Positions 1 to 9,631 are shown, numbered from the stretch's first letter. The stretch: 18,721 nt of DNA from Sodalis-like endosymbiont of Proechinophthirus fluctus (GCF_001602625.1 NZ_LECR01000028.1:13634-32354); one strand, 5' to 3'. The notes: generated by a model from the sequence alone, not told the origin. Translations and numbers: made by a program.

Positions 1-57
1 AAGCCGCATCAATCGGCACCATGCTTGCCATTTATCCTGTATCAGACTGTGATCCAA
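1..57 (-). CDS. ubiA: UbiA, 4-hydroxybenzoate octaprenyltransferase, N-terminal start only (cut by window edge)
   Basis: Only the first 19 codons lie in the window. They read L/M-DHSLIQDKWQAWCRLMRL, which lines up with the E. coli UbiA start (MEWSLTQNKLLAFHRLMR). UbiA is the inner-membrane prenyltransferase that joins 4-hydroxybenzoate to the polyprenyl chain in ubiquinone synthesis, and ubiC-ubiA is its usual order. The start would be a TTG at 57-55, preceded on the minus strand by AAAGGAA about five bases upstream, a good ribosome binding site. The decayed ubiC frame runs into this frame without a stop codon, so whether ubiA is still made as a separate protein, or is itself broken further on, cannot be seen here. 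Confidence 0.6.
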   Translation of the reverse strand, partial: MDHSLIQDKWQAWCRLMRL

Positions 58-636
58 CGCAATTTCCTTTCTATCTGGCGCATCACCGCCGCGAGCATAC
101 AGCGGGCAATCTGGTAAAAACGCCTCTGTCAGCAGCATCAGTTTCCCTTCGGGGAGCAGGCGAGCACGCCGCGCCCATAGGTCGCCCACCCGGCCTAATT
201 GGATAACATCTCGCGCCGGCGGCCGATTACGAAAAAGCTATTGCCAGAGCGGCATATCGTCGAGGCTCAACACGTACTGCGCCGGCCCTGCTTTTATCAC
301 AGTGGGAACCAGAGTGCACGCGGTCAGTCAGCGGCCATCATAATCATAGAGCACCACTTCCTGCAGCTAGAACTGCCTACAATCATCTGGCGGTAATGCT
401 GCCTTGCCCAATCCGCCGCAGAAGAGGACGAACCCTTCGCGAAAGCGTCGTACGCGGATCTGCCCGCAGTAGCGTTCAAGACGGCACGTCATAGATCCGC
501 GCTCGGTCAACCAACTTCGCGTGACGTCATCTGGCCACGATGGTGGCGCGTCGTCACTGAATACCGTCAGGTAGCGTAACAATGGCCTGATCCGGTATAT
601 AGGGTCCACACTCGCTCCCTGAGTTAAAGATTTCAT
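58..636 (-). pseudogene. ubiC: Decayed chorismate lyase (ubiC)
   Basis: Chorismate lyase releases pyruvate from chorismate to give 4-hydroxybenzoate, the first committed step of ubiquinone synthesis. From an ATG at 636-634 the frame gives a UbiC-like N-terminus (PLLRYLTVF ... RSWLTERGSM ... RFREGFV; E. coli has ALRYCKEIP ... DWLLLEDSMTKRFE ... IREGFV). It then hits a stop near 367. Other frames carry the remainder: LQEVVLYDYDGR with a stop, then ARDVIQLGRVGDLWARRARL and LLTEAFLPDCPLY, matching E. coli RDFIEIGRDAGLWGRRSRL and LLTELFLPASPLY. Several frameshifts and at least two in-frame stops (one a TAG after PLWQ) make it a pseudogene despite near full length. The last frame has no stop before ubiA. 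Confidence 0.85.
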
Positions 637-827
637 TGTGACCAAAAACTGCCTTTCATTGACATTCCACACCTATAATTTCACCACGGTGGACTGCGGT
701 TCCTCGTCCGCCTTAGACCGATACCACTCTCCACAATAAGCGGAGGATCCTGCGGCCGAGGCTCGGGTGAAAAAATAGTTTCCATGAGGAGACTATTTGT
801 ATCATGTCATGTACTGCGCCCGAGCGC

Positions 828-2343
828 TTATTCTACCACGGGAGAACATTCGTCGCTCAGACCATACAGATAGTATTTGCGTCCCACCATCTGACTACCG
901 TCGCGGGTAAGCAGCTTCCAGTTGAACTGTGCTCGATTCGGTTCGGTGTTATCGTTAGGACATCCAGCGGGATCGACAGATAGAAATCCTTAGTAAAGGA
1001 TCTCTCGCTATATTCCTCTTTTCGATACCTTGGTGAAGGTAGCGAAGGTGGTGTAGGCACCGGCGGTAATACCGCTGTCGAAACGTTTCGAGCAGTCGAA
1101 TGTGATGCCTTTGTCTTTCACCAGATACTGCCCGACGCTAGCTTTGACCAGTACCATCTTCAGAAAGGTCGGCTGCCAATACCCGTCAGGTTACCGGTAG
1201 CAACCTTGTATTCGGTGAACTGCATCATATTATCCCAATCACACTGCTTGAGGTAGTTACCGTAAACGCCCACCGCCTCGTTACTGTCCAGCAGACGATA
1301 AAGCAACTTCGCCGACGACGCCAACATATATCATCTCCAGATACCCACCGTACATCTCGCCGTGCCAGCCATCACCCAACCGATCGACATAGGTGTTCTT
1401 CAACTTACTGATATACAATTTTTTAATATATGAGCGGATATTGGTGCACACGTGCGGCAAACTGGAATCCAACAACGGATTAGTGTAGTTAAATTTATCG
1501 TAATTATTCATGATATTGCCGAACAAGCTGTCTGATAGCGCCCAGTGGTTAGTGGGGGCCAATAACTGGCCGTGCCCGACACCTTTTCACGCCGATCTGA
1601 TACAAATAAAAACTTTCCTGGCCACCGAATGACTAAGTTCAGTACCGGAGACCATCCCAGCTGCAAGCCGGCTACGGGCAATGTAATAGCCCTGCTTAGC
1701 GGTTTTCAGCACGTCAGGCTCGACGCGGCGCTGAATCAGTAGCTTCCCGTGGCCCAACGGATAGCCTTGCAGGGTATCTTGCGGGCTGCGCACACTGGTT
1801 TCGGTGGTTACTATCGGCATATTTTCGCGCATTTCGGTGACATTCAGGGTATCGATATTTTCCGGTAGATTATTAAACATAGCGCGGTTGGCGAGATCCA
1901 CGCCCTCCGCGCTATCGTAGTATTTGTCGAACAGGCTGGTAGGTACCGCCGAAGTCGCGTACGCCCACTGATAACTTCGACAACCAATAACTTTTTTAGC
2001 AAGCGCAGCTTGAAATCGACTCTCTTATTTTTGTAGGTCTGATCGCTATTGAAACTTTCCACTCTACTGTACTTCCGTGTATGCATATTGGTATAGCAGA
2101 TGGTATTTTCCAGTCAGGGGAACAGCTGTATGTTCAGGGATTAGAAGCAGTATTCTATTGATCTTTATCGCGATATCCTATGCTGAATTCTCCTTCCCGC
2201 GCCATACGTCCGGTAGGAGTTTGCAGCATGCCTACGCCACCCTGATCCATTTGCGACGGCTCTATAGGTTCAGGAATAAGAAGCGGTTTGATTGGCTATG
2301 GCCACTGATAGAGCAATAAAACTGAGGAGATATTTTTATTCAT
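828..2343 (-). pseudogene. yjbH: Decayed yjbH, exopolysaccharide-associated outer-membrane protein
   Basis: YjbH belongs to the yjbEFGH exopolysaccharide operon of enterobacteria and is a large predicted outer-membrane lipoprotein (about 700 residues in E. coli). The start ATG (2343-2341) overlaps the end of yjbG. The N-terminal region is clear: GGVGMLQTPTGRMAREGEF, then [20 protein letters not shown]. About 200 residues of the middle are deleted near 1920. The sequence resumes with [20 protein letters not shown] and NMPIVTTETSV, then YDKFNYTNPLLDSSLPHV, then YSERSFTKDFYLSIPLDVL, ending at TAA 830-828 after GRKYYLYGLSD. These blocks lie in different frames separated by stops. The remnant is about 1.5 kb against about 2.1 kb for the intact gene. 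Confidence 0.9.
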
Positions 2344-3093
2344 TAGTCTGGGATCCGGTGAGGGTGGTCAGTAAAGAGATAATCTGTTCATTTACATCCC
2401 GATAGGCCATGGACAGTGACCAGGAAGAGAACCCGACATAGATGATGCTGCCCGGATCCCACTTCCACATGCCGGCGATTCCGGTAAGCCACGGACACGT
2501 CCTCCTCTTTACCGTTGGGCGCAATGATCCAGGCCAAGATTTTTCCGCACTGCTTAACCGCTGCTGGTAGGTTTGCAGATATTCGGCGACAATCGCAACC
2601 TGGCTAATAGGGTTGCAGACCGGCAGTCGTCGTGACCAATAACGCTAGTAGGTCTATGGATAAGGTATAGGTGCTATAATCGCTGCTCAATCGGCGGTTG
2701 GCCTCGGAATGTTAGCATATCCAGTCTGGATCCAACGGCACAAACTGCCGACTGATCACCCGCATCGAGGCCAATTGCACACGCACTCTCGCCCTACCGA
2801 GTTGGCCAATTCGCCGTCATTATCCCCGCTTAGTTCAGCACGTTATTGAGCCAGCAACCGTCGCTGCGCCTGATGCTCTGTACCCCGCGCTAGCAGTCCT
2901 TTCTGCTATCACAGTTCCAGGCTACCAACTAATCTCCGGGTGCAGCGTAAGCTGCCGCAGATTGGAGGCGTCTTTTTAACACCACCGCCTGGGATTGCCC
3001 AGGATAATGAATCGCCACCCGAATGTAAATCAGAGCGGATGCGATAAAACCAGCACATCAGCTCACGGCGACTAAGAGTTTTTTTATTTTTAT
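2336..3093 (-). pseudogene. yjbG: Decayed yjbG, exopolysaccharide operon periplasmic protein
   Basis: The end is unmistakable: PGSIIYVGFSS followed by DVNEQIISLLTTL, matching the E. coli YjbG tail PGSIIYVGLADSVW ... DILQTLTQR. Upstream and in other frames are KILAWIIAPNGKEEDVSVAYR (E. coli SYAWVVYPDGRTQKAPVAYW), RGTEHQAQRRLLAQ (E. coli LRQQQALLTRLAEQ) and GQSQAVVLK followed after a frameshift by ASNLRQLTLHPEISW. A signal-peptide-like KIKKLLVAVS*CAGFIASAL lies at about 3093-3030, with an in-frame TGA and an ATA where the start codon should be. Length is close to the 245-residue family protein, so decay is by point changes and small indels. The stop overlaps the yjbH start by eight bases, the coupling expected in this operon. 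Confidence 0.87.
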
Positions 3094-3440
3094 AGGGACT
3101 TATACTGTTTAGTTTCAATCGATAAGTAATCCTGGCCAATGGATTGTTAGGTTTTTATCACAGCGTCGGATCTCGAATCGACTCACATAACGTCAAATTA
3201 AGCTACGAAGGGCTAGGTACTTAAAGCTCTTCATGAGCTAATCCTATAATTATAAAGCCTAATATGAGTGTATCACTATATTTCATCTGCCAAAGCCGGA
3301 GACAGACAGGGTATTTTTAATAATAACCCTAAAAGGTGTTCTAAATAACCACCGGCGTCACGCTTTAGGTTGGTTGTTGGAGGCCTCGCGCGGGAAATAG
3401 AGTGGCCAGAGACCGACTGCTCTCCCATAAAGAAAATTTA
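3094..3440. other. Gene-poor gap where yjbE and yjbF would lie
   Basis: In E. coli yjbE and yjbF lie between pgi and yjbG, in the same direction. Here the 347 bases hold no recognisable YjbF sequence. A short minus-strand peptide starting MKSFKYLALRSL (about 3233-3195) has the look of a signal-peptide start and might be the last trace of yjbE or yjbF, but this is a guess. A weak inverted repeat, AGGGT ... ACCCT (3308-3330), is noted. I see no convincing terminator for pgi. Confidence 0.4.
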
Positions 3441-5090
3441 TCAGTGACGCCAGGATTTATAACGATTGATCAAGCCGTTTGTAGAACTATCATGGGCATC
3501 GGTCGGACTGTCTTGCGCCAATTCTGGCAAAATACGATTAGCGAGTTGCTTGCCCAACTCAACGCCCCACTGGTCGAAGGTATAGATATTCAAGATCGCC
3601 CCTTGTGTGAAAATTTTGTGCTCGTACAACGCAATCAGCGCCCCTAGGCTATAGGGGGTAATCTCGCGCAGCAAAATAGAGTTGGTGGGGCGGTTACCCT
3701 CAAACACTTTAAACGGCACCACGTGCTGCACCTGATCCGGCGATTTCCCGACCGCGCTAAATTCTTGCTCCACTACGTCCCGTGATTTGCCAAAAGCCAG
3801 CGCTTCGGTCTGGGCGAAGAAATTGGCCAGCAATTTGGCGTGGTGATCGGTAAGCGGATTATGGCTGATAGCGGGTGCGATAAAATCGCAAGGCACGATT
3901 TTCGTTCCCTGGTGAATCAGCTGATAGAATGCATGCTGCCCGTTAGTGCCTGGTTCACCCCAGATAATAGGTCCGGTTTGATAGCTCACAGGATTCCCAT
4001 CGCGATCGATATATTTCCCACTAGACTCCATATTACCCTGTTGAAGATAGGCCGCGAAGCGGTGCATGTATTGATCGTAAGGCAGTATTGCTTCGGTTTC
4101 CATTCCATAGAAATTGTTATACCAAATGCTGATGAGCGCCAACAGTACCGGTAAATTCTTATCCAGCGGTGTTTCGATGAAATGATGATCCATGGCGTGC
4201 GCACCGCTGAGCAGTTTTTCAAAATTCTCAAAGCCAAGCGACAGCGCAATAGATAGGCCAATGGCGGACCACAGCGAATATCGACCGCCAACCCAGTCCC
4301 AGAACTCAAACATATTGTCAGTATCGATGCCAAATTCCGCTACCGCATTGGCGTTGGTGGACAAAGCGGCGAAATGGCGGACGACATGTTTCTCATCACC
4401 GGCAGTTTTCAGGAACCAATCCCGCGCGCTGTTGGCATTGGCCATGGTTTCCTGTGTAGTAAAGGTTTTGGACGCCACCAGGAATAAGGTGGTCGCCGGA
4501 TTCAGGTATTTAATCGTTTCAACGAAATGGGTGCCGTCAACATTAGAAACGTAATGCATATGAAGATGGTTTTTGTAAGGCCGTAGCGCCTCGGTCACCA
4601 TATAAGGGCCAAGATCTGAGCCGCCGATACCGATATTGACGATATCGGTGATGGTGCAGCCGGTATACCCTTTCCATTCGCCGCCAATCACCCGCTCGCA
4701 GAATTGTTTCATTTTCGCCAGCACCGCATTAACGTCCGGCATCACATCCTTGCCGTCAACGTTAATTGGCGTACTGCTACGGTTGCGTAACGCTACATGC
4801 AGTACCGCTCTGTCCTCGGTACGGTTGATTTTCTCGCCGTTGAACATGGCGGCAATCGCGTCATTAACTCTACATTCATCCACCAATGCCAATAAGCGAG
4901 TTAACGTCTCGGCGGTGATGCGGTTTTTGGAGTAATCTACTAGCATCTGGTCGTCAAACGTTGCCGAGAAGGCAGAAAAACGATCCGGCTCTTGCGCGAA
5001 CAGGTCGCTTATCTGCACGTCTTTCATCGAGTCGAAATGTTGTTGCAGCGCTTTCCAGGCTGCAGTATAGCTGGGATTGATATTTTTCAT
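3441..5090 (-). CDS. pgi: Glucose-6-phosphate isomerase (intact)
   Basis: Pgi interconverts glucose-6-phosphate and fructose-6-phosphate in the cytosol, linking glycolysis, gluconeogenesis and the pentose phosphate pathway. The protein is 549 residues, the same length as E. coli Pgi and collinear from [20 protein letters not shown] to [14 protein letters not shown]. Family signatures are present: the phosphate-binding [27 protein letters not shown], and [15 protein letters not shown]. The catalytic Glu, His and Lys (355, 386 and 514 in E. coli) are kept in [18 protein letters not shown] and VELGKQL. The open frame reaches back to 5330, but the start at 5090 is chosen because homology begins there and AAGAG precedes it. 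No frameshift or stop: one of three intact genes in the window, flanked by dead lysC and dead yjbG. Confidence 0.98.
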   Translation of the reverse strand: MKNINPSYTAAWKALQQHFDSMKDVQISDLFAQEPDRFSAFSATFDDQMLVDYSKNRITAETLTRLLALVDECRVNDAIAAMFNGEKINRTEDRAVLHVALRNRSSTPINVDGKDVMPDVNAVLAKMKQFCERVIGGEWKGYTGCTITDIVNIGIGGSDLGPYMVTEALRPYKNHLHMHYVSNVDGTHFVETIKYLNPATTLFLVASKTFTTQETMANANSARDWFLKTAGDEKHVVRHFAALSTNANAVAEFGIDTDNMFEFWDWVGGRYSLWSAIGLSIALSLGFENFEKLLSGAHAMDHHFIETPLDKNLPVLLALISIWYNNFYGMETEAILPYDQYMHRFAAYLQQGNMESSGKYIDRDGNPVSYQTGPIIWGEPGTNGQHAFYQLIHQGTKIVPCDFIAPAISHNPLTDHHAKLLANFFAQTEALAFGKSRDVVEQEFSAVGKSPDQVQHVVPFKVFEGNRPTNSILLREITPYSLGALIALYEHKIFTQGAILNIYTFDQWGVELGKQLANRILPELAQDSPTDAHDSSTNGLINRYKSWRH

Positions 5091-5132
5091 AACAACACTC
5101 TTATAGGTGATTAAATCGTCACATATTTTTTC

Positions 5133-5138
5133 ATTATA
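5133..5138 (-). promoter_or_regulatory. Candidate pgi -10 box
   Basis: On the minus strand a perfect TATAAT lies about 42 bases before the pgi start codon, in an AT-rich stretch. The -35 position 17 bases further upstream is poor, so this may be an activator-dependent or weak sigma-70 promoter. Inferred from sequence only. Confidence 0.45.
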
Positions 5139-5320
5139 TCTCTTAACGCTGCGCTGAGGATGCTTTTCTTGCGTTAACGTGTTGCCCCGTGTGAAAACCG
5201 GCATCGGTCGCACCGTATGCCCTTTATTCAGCCCTAACAGACTCGCGCTGTTTTTTCCGTTGCAAATTATCGCCCGCCGGGAGAATCGGGCCGGAGATAA
5301 TAAAGTCACGTGCTGGCAAG

Positions 5321-5349
5321 TTGACATCAACGTTATTACCCATTATTTC
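5321..5349 (+). promoter_or_regulatory. Candidate lysC promoter
   Basis: A consensus -35 TTGACA (5321-5326), a 17-base spacer and a weak -10 TATTTC (5344-5349) precede the lysine-riboswitch remnant. The predicted start of transcription near 5357 lies just upstream of the riboswitch P1 strand, as expected for a lysC leader. Confidence 0.5.
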
Positions 5350-5375
5350 TAATGGCCTAGTGACGCATCTGATAC

Positions 5376-5550
5376 GTGAACTAGAAGAGGCGAGCTGCCC
5401 AGTTAGGGGCGAGGGAGGATCCGATTTCTAACGCTCACACTACAGGAGGAGCGCCGCAGAGACGATAGCAGCAGGCATGCTGGCCATCGTCGACTACAGG
5501 AGTTGAATCCCCTAATTTGTCGCTAGCATTGTTCACTACCAGGTGAACAG
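5376..5550 (+). ncRNA. Lysine riboswitch (L-box) remnant in the lysC leader
   Basis: This leader aligns by eye with the E. coli lysC riboswitch. Shared blocks are AGAAGAGGCG followed by TGCCCA (5384-5401), a GGGAGGATCC block matching E. coli GGAGGAGCC, a GCCGCAGAGACGAT block, a long hairpin around GCAGGCATGCTGGCC, and GAGTTGAATCCCCT, which is GGCTGAATCCCCT in E. coli. P1 can form between GTGAAC (5376-5381) and GTTCAC (5531-5536). The same GTTCAC can instead pair with GTGAAC at 5543-5548, the mutually exclusive pairing expected of an expression platform. In the family, lysine binding shuts off aspartokinase expression. Its gene, lysC, is broken downstream, so the element probably has no present target. 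Confidence 0.8.
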
Positions 5551-5685
5551 AACGGTGGGGCGTTTCTAGGTGTACCCCGTAGTCAACCTCTACGCCTGCT
5601 CCCTATTTCCCTTACTTGGTTCGTGCTTGGTCTGATATCACCGATGTCACCAGACATGGCATCTGACACTAGGCCATTTTTAGAC

Positions 5686-6711
5686 ATGTCAAACAACTCT
5701 GCGACTCCCCCTTTCTCTGCGGCTCCCCTTGTAGGTAGCCAAATTCGACAGAACCAGCGCGCGTGGTGGCGATGTGGTTTGATATGTGTAAGGTGATGCG
5801 TACCAACGATCAGTTCGGCGGCGCCGAGCCAGACAGCAAGATACCCAAGGCGCAAATGTGCACCCTGCTGCTGCCGCGTCTGGAAAACAAGTTGGTCATT
5901 ACCTAGGGCCTTATCAGCAGTAAGGCAAAAAGGTGCACACTACCCTCGGCCACAGCGATAGCAATTCCACGGCATTACTGGGAGAAGCGCTGGAGGCAGG
6001 GCAAATCAATATATGGACCGATGTGCCTGGCATCTATACCACCGATCCGCGCGTTGTCCCACAGGCCAAGTGCATCGATAAAATCAGCTTCGAGGAAGCG
6101 GTGGAAATGGCCATATTTGTCGCCAAAATTCTGCATCAGGCGACGCTACTACTGCCGGATATACGCAGCGCGATTCCAGTGTTCGTCGGCTCCAGTAAAG
6201 CTCCCGCCGCGGGCGGCACCCTATTTTATAATCATAACGACAATCCGCCGTTGTTACGCCGGCGACGCCGGTGCCAAACACTGCTGACGCTGCATAGCCT
6301 GAACATGCTGCATGCCCAGGGTTTTCTGGTGGAGGTATTTAATATTCTGGCACGACATGTGATTGCGGTGGATCTTATCACCACGTCCGAGGTCAGCTTG
6401 GCGCTCACTATAGACATTACCGACCCCACCACCACCGGAGCAAGCCTGCTGACGCAAGAACTGCTGACCGAACTCTCCTCCCTTTACCGGGTAGAGGTGA
6501 GGTGGAAGAGGATCTGGCGTTGGTGGTATTGATTAGCAATAAATTGTCGCAGGCTTGCGGGGTGGGAAAAGAGGCTTTCGGCGTCCTGATCCGTTCAATA
6601 TCCGGCTCATTTGCTACGGCACTAGCGGCCATATCTATGCCCGCTAGTGCCGGGCGATGACTGCGAGCAGATGGGGTAGTAAGAACCTTGCACAGCGCGC
6701 TGTTCGACTAA
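5686..6711 (+). pseudogene. lysC: Broken lysine-sensitive aspartokinase III (lysC)
   Basis: LysC phosphorylates aspartate, the first step toward lysine, threonine and methionine, and is feedback-inhibited by lysine. The start ATG (5686) gives MSNNSAT, then most of the first ~150 residues are missing, including the N-terminal KFGGTS motif. Homology resumes near 5770: WFDMCKVMRTNDQFGGAEPD, then LLPRLENKLVIT with a stop where E. coli has Gln. After a frameshift come ALEAGQINIWTDVPGIYTTD and PRVVPQAKCIDKI (E. coli SRVDIWTDVPGIYTTDPRVV), then LLTLHSLNMLH and VDLITTSEVSLALT from the ACT domains. A further frameshift near 6500 leads to CGVGKEAFGVL and, after two stops, VVRTLHSALFD before TAA 6709-6711. 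It is divergent from pgi and convergent with yjbB, as in E. coli. Several disruptions make it clearly dead. Confidence 0.95.
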
Positions 6712-6889
6712 GCCTGTCCGTCGATAGGCTTAGAGCCCGCCGCCGGCGGAGATTAAACCGGCAAGAATATCGTCCCCTACCTTCCAGGGAGAAGACCAAG
6801 CCTTCCACATCCTCACCCGCTGACGTTGCGGCAGAAAACTAGAATTACGTAGGCGGGCCATACGGCGCCATTCTAGCAGCCCCGCACCG

Positions 6890-8560
6890 TTAGGGCTTAC
6901 CGGCGGCCGGCGGTCTGTTGTCGTCGCGCCCGAGGACCTCATCCTCTTCCGACTCCTCGTCTAGCTCCAGCACGTTATAGGCCACTGAGCAAAACAGTGA
7001 ATTGACCCGCTTCAAGTCCCCCAGCAGGCTCAAATGCAGCGAGCTAGTTTCTAAACTCTGCACATTCTGCTGGTGCAACCGATCCACATGGGCGTGCGCA
7101 TAGCGGCGGTCGGTGATACGAAAGCGGTGCTTGGCGCGACGTAGGCGGCGGGCGCTGGTCATATCGTTCGACAAAAACACCGACAGGCTTAAGCGCAGGT
7201 TTGACATCAGCTGCTCATGCAGCGTATCCAGCTCCTTCATGCCCTGGGCGGAGAAAGCCCGGCGCGCATTTAGCGATTTGGCGGCAATATCCCCCGTCAT
7301 GCGTTCGATAATATCCCCAGCCTGTTCCAGATTAAGTGCCATTTCAATGACTTCCGCCCAGCGACGCGAATCCGCTTCGTCCAGATCTTCCTTCGGGATC
7401 TGCGCCAGATAAAGTTTAATGGCCGTGTACAGCACATCAACGTCGTCATCTAGACGGCATACCTCACGGTTTTTTTCAACCTTTCCGTGCAGCACCTCGG
7501 TGTGCAATAGCAACATGCTTTCCACCACATCACCCATGCGCAGTGTTTCACGGGCGGCGTTCACCAGCGCCAGCGCAGGCGTATCTAGTGCGCTGGTGTC
7601 CAAATGGCGCGGGCGCACGCTGCAATCGTCTATCGGCGTATCAGCAATCCACTTATTGCACAGATGTGCCATATAATCGACGAAGGGAACCATGGCCAGA
7701 CAGCGGAGCAGGTTATAAAACACGTGGAAATAGATGACCAATTCCGAATCCGCCAGCGGAAGACATTCCAATAGCCCCGCCAGCGGCGAGACAAACGGCA
7801 CTACCGCTATACAGCCGATAAGTTTAAACAGCAAGCTGCCGAGGGCGACGCGCTTGCCCTCGGCGTTCTGGCCGCTGGCGTTAAGCATTGCCAGGATCCC
7901 GCTACCGAGATTCGCTCCGATCGCCAGGCAAAGCGCCACTTTGAAGGAGATAACATCGGTAGCAGAGAGGGTCGCGGTCAGCAGCACCGCTGCCAAACTG
8001 GAGTAACTGATAATGGCGAACAATGCCCCGGTCAGCGCATCCAACAGAATATCACCGGTAAGGGAAGAGAACAGCACTTTGACGCCGCTGGCCTGCGTAA
8101 TTGGCGTGGAGGCGCTGACAGTCAGCTCCAGAGCCAGCAGAATAAGGCCAAGGCCGATAGCGACGCGACCAAGTTGCCCGGCTCGGGATTGTTTACGGCT
8201 GAGAAACAGACAAACGCCGATGAAAATAAGCAGCGGCGACAGCCAGGAAAAATCGAAGGTCAACACCCGCGCCATTAGGGCGGTGCCCACATCGGCACCG
8301 AGAATAATCACCAGAGCCGGCGTCAGCGCCACCAATTTCTGGGAAACGAAGGACACTACCAGCATCGCCGTGGCGTTGCTGCTTTGCACCAGCGCAGTCA
8401 CACCGATACCGGCCACAAAGGCCATTGTTTTTTTCTCTACGCTGCGGCCAAGCACCTGCCGCAGACGGGCACCATAAATACGCATAATACCCGTGCGAAC
8501 GATATGGGTTCCCCATACCAGCAACGCCACGGCGGACAGCAAATGTAACAGCGTTAACAC
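6890..8560 (-). CDS. yjbB: Na+/phosphate cotransporter-family membrane protein YjbB (intact)
   Basis: The predicted 556-residue protein matches E. coli YjbB (543 residues) almost throughout. It has two Na/Pi-cotransporter repeats in the membrane half: the first with the QSS motif in ALVQSSNATAMLV (about residues 56-68), the second with IISYSSLAAVLLTATL. A soluble PhoU-like C-terminal half follows (RHLDTSALDTPALALVNAAR onward, to HVDRLHQQNVQSLETSSLHL). E. coli YjbB has been linked to phosphate export; the role here is inferred from the family. The GTG at 8560 is chosen as start because AAGGAG lies about 11 bases upstream and homology begins VLTLLHLLSAVALLVWGTHI. An upstream ATG in frame (8644) lacks support. 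The acidic tail (ELDEESEEDEV ...) is a little longer than in E. coli. No disruption seen. Confidence 0.95.
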   Translation of the reverse strand: MLTLLHLLSAVALLVWGTHIVRTGIMRIYGARLRQVLGRSVEKKTMAFVAGIGVTALVQSSNATAMLVVSFVSQKLVALTPALVIILGADVGTALMARVLTFDFSWLSPLLIFIGVCLFLSRKQSRAGQLGRVAIGLGLILLALELTVSASTPITQASGVKVLFSSLTGDILLDALTGALFAIISYSSLAAVLLTATLSATDVISFKVALCLAIGANLGSGILAMLNASGQNAEGKRVALGSLLFKLIGCIAVVPFVSPLAGLLECLPLADSELVIYFHVFYNLLRCLAMVPFVDYMAHLCNKWIADTPIDDCSVRPRHLDTSALDTPALALVNAARETLRMGDVVESMLLLHTEVLHGKVEKNREVCRLDDDVDVLYTAIKLYLAQIPKEDLDEADSRRWAEVIEMALNLEQAGDIIERMTGDIAAKSLNARRAFSAQGMKELDTLHEQLMSNLRLSLSVFLSNDMTSARRLRRAKHRFRITDRRYAHAHVDRLHQQNVQSLETSSLHLSLLGDLKRVNSLFCSVAYNVLELDEESEEDEVLGRDDNRPPAAGKP

Positions 8561-9175
8561 TCGATTTGAAGCTCCTTTTTGCAGATGAATACCGGCGGGC
8601 TCCCTACCGGCAATACTGATAAGGAGGTTCATGGGGCCGCACAATCAAGCAACCTCGCATAGTGTTGATATTTCTAGCTGTAGACCAATTCGCCCGCCAT
8701 TTTGATGGAGATCGGCCACAGAACGATTTAAAACATCCACCGCGAGCTAAACCTAACGATATTCTACCCGATGGTGGATCACATTACCCAATAGACTATG
8801 GCCAAGGATGACCGCGTCAAGCCCTTATCCGGCTGGCAGTAGTGTAATGGATTCCGAACGTATCACGACCCGCGTCGTGTAGCGCCCAGCCTGTTCATCA
8901 GCGCTATCGTTAACACGGAAGCGTACAAATATTTCATAGCTGAAGCTCCGCATAGAGGATGAAAATGCCTGGCCTTACTGATCTAGTCCAGCAAGAACTA
9001 CGCCAATCCGCCCCAGCCGGATAAATATTTAATGACTAAAACCCATGCCGTTGTTTTTTTATGGTTTTCCTTCCGATTCTGCTGGCGAAAATAGCTGCAC
9101 TGAAAACAGGCAAACCGGGGATAAATATTCCCTCTGATAAAGCCTCCCCGCCTGGGGAAAGCGCATACTACAAGG
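8561..9175. other. Unassigned degenerate stretch
   Basis: This 615-base stretch between yjbB and the regulator remnant holds no intact gene. On the plus strand at about 8770-8962 a broken frame reads VKPLSGWQ, then a stop, then CNGFRTYHDPRRVAPSLFIS and AIVNTEAYKYFIAEAPHRG. This looks like genuine protein sequence rather than noise, but I cannot name the family. A second plus-strand piece, MPGLTDLVQQELRQSAPAG (about 8966-9022), may belong to the same or a neighbouring gene. Both are probably remnants of the accessory cluster to the right. Confidence 0.35.
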
Positions 9176-9500
9176 ATGGTGGACCATATCTGCCAAACCA
9201 TCGCCGACTAGATAGATACCGACTAGTTGGGCTATAACGATCGTCTTCCGGCGGATCAGATGATGAGGGCGCACATTGCTATCATCAGCATTTCGCTACG
9301 TGAAGCGCTTAGGTAGCTTAAGGCGAGAGAGGTATGATTTACCGCGAAGAGCGGCACGGCTGGCTCGTCAGCCCGCGAGGGTGGCATATAACCCGCTGCA
9401 GCACAGCCACTTTTACACTATAGTACGTGTAGTGCGTGCTCAGGAGCAGCTACACTTGCCGCCGGCTTGCCGTTCTGCCGGCCTTCGTCACAGCGGTGGT
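9176..9500 (+). pseudogene. Decayed GntR-family (HutC/UTRA-type) transcription regulator
   Basis: From an ATG at 9176, preceded by AAGGATGG, the translation gives a GntR-type winged-helix region: HICQTIAD, a stop, then LGYNDRLPADQMMRAHIAII and SISLREALR. This corresponds to the family pattern GDRLPAE..L...F.VSR.TLREAL. After further stops and frame changes come MIYREERHGWLVSPRG and VAYNPLQHSHFYTIVR, like the linker of regulators reading GLIYRE.R.GWFVSPPR ... YDP....HF. The ligand-binding UTRA domain is lost beyond that. The family represses nearby catabolic or transport operons in response to a small metabolite. It faces the dehydrogenase and aminotransferase remnants convergently, so it may once have controlled them. 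The exact ligand cannot be inferred. Confidence 0.6.
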
Positions 9501-9631
9501 GATGTTTTTTCACTACCTTGGCCGGCAGATAGTTGCACTGCATATAGCGATGTGTCGAAACAAACGATACTATCCAGCATCATAATAAAGTGTCTTTTTT
9601 CATGTTTATCTATATCTACCTCCCTTTTGCT

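Noticed and set aside
3308..3330. Inverted repeat AGGGT ... ACCCT as a pgi terminator
   Set aside because: Only five paired bases, a long AT-rich loop with mismatches and no following T tract in the right place.
3840..4935. Several plus-strand open frames of about 100-120 residues
   Set aside because: All are antisense to intact pgi and are explained by its codon pattern.
5091..5330. 80-codon N-terminal extension of the pgi open frame
   Set aside because: Homology to Pgi begins exactly at the Met at 5090, giving the standard 549 residues; the extension overlaps the lysC promoter region and has no family match.
8013..8477. 154-residue plus-strand open frame
   Set aside because: It lies wholly antisense to the strongly supported yjbB and has no recognisable domain.
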